The notes under the pieces are model-generated. The model worked only from the letters and a program-made list of their open reading frames with translations, was not told where the DNA came from and ran no database searches. A stretch of DNA of 64,000 bases from positions 62,001 through 126,000 of the forward strand of contig CAYHVK010000010.1 in the NCBI GenBank assembly GCA_964360255.1. Reading direction: 5' to 3'. The position numbers and the translations under genes were made by a program. Of the stretch, positions 63,588-64,000 are shown one piece after another (position 1 is the stretch's first letter; each line of letters starts with the position of its first letter). This DNA comes from CAYHVK01 sp964360255 (GTDB lineage Bacteria; Bdellovibrionota; Bdellovibrionia; Bdellovibrionales; UBA1609).

Positions 63588-63729
63588 CGGCCGAAACCAC
63601 TAGGCTCTTACGGCCTTTGGCGCGGCGGCGTGCGAGAACTTTACGACCCTTTGCTGTTGCCATGCGTTTTCTAAAGCCATGTGTCTTTTTACGTCTTGAT
63701 TTACTAGGCTGATATGTACGTTTACTCAT
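63577..63729 (-). CDS. rpmH: 50S ribosomal protein L34
   Basis: The 50-residue protein reads [19 protein letters not shown], then [21 protein letters not shown], the L34 consensus, with six extra residues at the end (about VVSAGGK). A GGAG lies six bases before the ATG. Its TAA lies inside rnpA (stop at 63577-63579, rnpA GTG at 63585-63587 on the minus strand), a reading-frame overlap that would couple the two. First gene left of the origin region. Confidence 0.96.
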   Translation of the reverse strand: MSKRTYQPSKSRRKKTHGFRKRMATAKGRKVLARRRAKGRKSLVVSAGGK

Positions 63730-63873
63730 ATACGTCTCCGTGGAAAATATAACGACTTACGTCAAAATTTTTTAGACGTGGTATAAAATCACAAGGCGTC
63801 GTACAGGTCAAGGCATTGAAACTAGAACGGGCACATGATACAGCCTTTTAGCTTCAGAAAATGGGGGGTTGGA
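63730..63873. other. Divergent rpmH-dnaA region
   Basis: This 144-base gap separates rpmH (leftward) and dnaA (rightward). On the minus strand TTGACC followed after 18 bases by TTTATA could be the rpmH promoter; on the plus strand TATAAA near 63782 could be a -10 box for dnaA. I see no cluster of TTATCCACA DnaA boxes, so the replication origin is probably on the other side of dnaA or further away. Confidence 0.4.
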
Positions 63874-64000
63874 GTGGCAGAGTTAAATTCAGCGCTAAAT
63901 TCTGATATTTGGCAGCTTATAAAAAACAATATCATATCCAAAAATTTAGATAACAAACCTCTCCTTATGTGGCTTGAGCCCACGGCTTTAATTGAAGTAG
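63874..64000 (+). CDS. dnaA: DnaA replication initiator (partial, N-terminus)
   Basis: The frame from the GTG at 63874 reads AELNSALNSDIWQLIKNNI and continues with NKPLLMWLEPTALIEV, the DnaA domain I pattern with the W-x-x-x-L core, before it leaves the window. GGGGGG five bases upstream supports this start. An in-frame ATG at 63835 would add 13 residues. The position next to rpmH is the classical one for dnaA. The ATPase and DNA-binding domains are outside. Confidence 0.85.
   Translation, partial: MAELNSALNSDIWQLIKNNIISKNLDNKPLLMWLEPTALIEV

Noticed and set aside
63730..63873. Replication origin between rpmH and dnaA
   Set aside because: Only weak TTTTCCACG-like matches to the DnaA box and no AT-rich repeats; a cluster of boxes would be needed.

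Overview
The window looks like the replication-origin-proximal part of a chromosome from a Bdellovibrio-like predatory bacterium (Bdellovibrionota, formerly placed in the deltaproteobacteria). I infer this from gene order and protein style, not from a search. At the right edge dnaA starts rightwards, and rpmH-rnpA-yidD-yidC-khpB-mnmE-mnmG-rsmG-parA-parB-bactofilin run leftwards from it, with parS sites beside parA. The F1/b/b' ATP synthase operon next to parAB and bactofilin, split b and b' subunits, and many secreted or lipid-anchored proteins fit this group. Base composition is moderate (roughly mid-40s % GC by eye). No tRNA, rRNA, insertion sequence, prophage or CRISPR array was seen. Almost everything is densely packed core genome.

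Layout. 1-5264: leftward rplU-rpmA-obgE-nadD/rsfS-rlmH (ribosome proteins, assembly GTPase, NAD synthesis, ribosome silencing, rRNA methylation) preceded by RNase G. 5350-11280: pilT, a small membrane protein, a deoC-deoA-punA nucleoside salvage operon and a secreted subtilisin-like lipoprotein. 11360-17878: asnS followed by a propionyl-CoA carboxylase / methylmalonyl-CoA mutase cassette. 18042-25240: a conserved unknown with tatBC, two secreted proteins built from one cysteine-containing repeat, a fused M16 protease and hemW. 25301-34354: grpE, a DnaJ-like chaperone, an LpoA-like lipoprotein, a DksA-like factor without its zinc site, lon, a winged-HTH/coiled-coil protein and a patatin lipase. 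34385-41793: a complex I operon coding only for membrane-arm subunits (nuoA-H-J-K-L-M-N). 41920-47832: mfd, a beta-barrel outer-membrane protein, a small Cys protein and a membrane protein with a potassium-channel-like pore region. 47911-53774: atpF'-F-H-A-G-D-C without atpB or atpE. 53859-63873: bactofilin, ParABS, tRNA modification genes, the YidC region and rpmH, ending at dnaA.

How it fits together. Salvage of nucleosides, secreted protease and lipase, odd-chain/propionate carbon recovery and respiratory ATP production suit an organism living on the macromolecules of other cells. The least ordinary items are: a single protein joining a histone-H1-like Lys/Ala tail, NadD and RsfS, with a matching tail on ribosomal protein L21 1.4 kb away; the four-fold LPC-x-PD repeat protein and its single-repeat neighbour; the channel-like protein whose selectivity filter is replaced; the DksA homologue with one of four zinc cysteines; the complex I and ATP synthase operons that each lack whole modules; and two parS sites flanking a lipoprotein gene.
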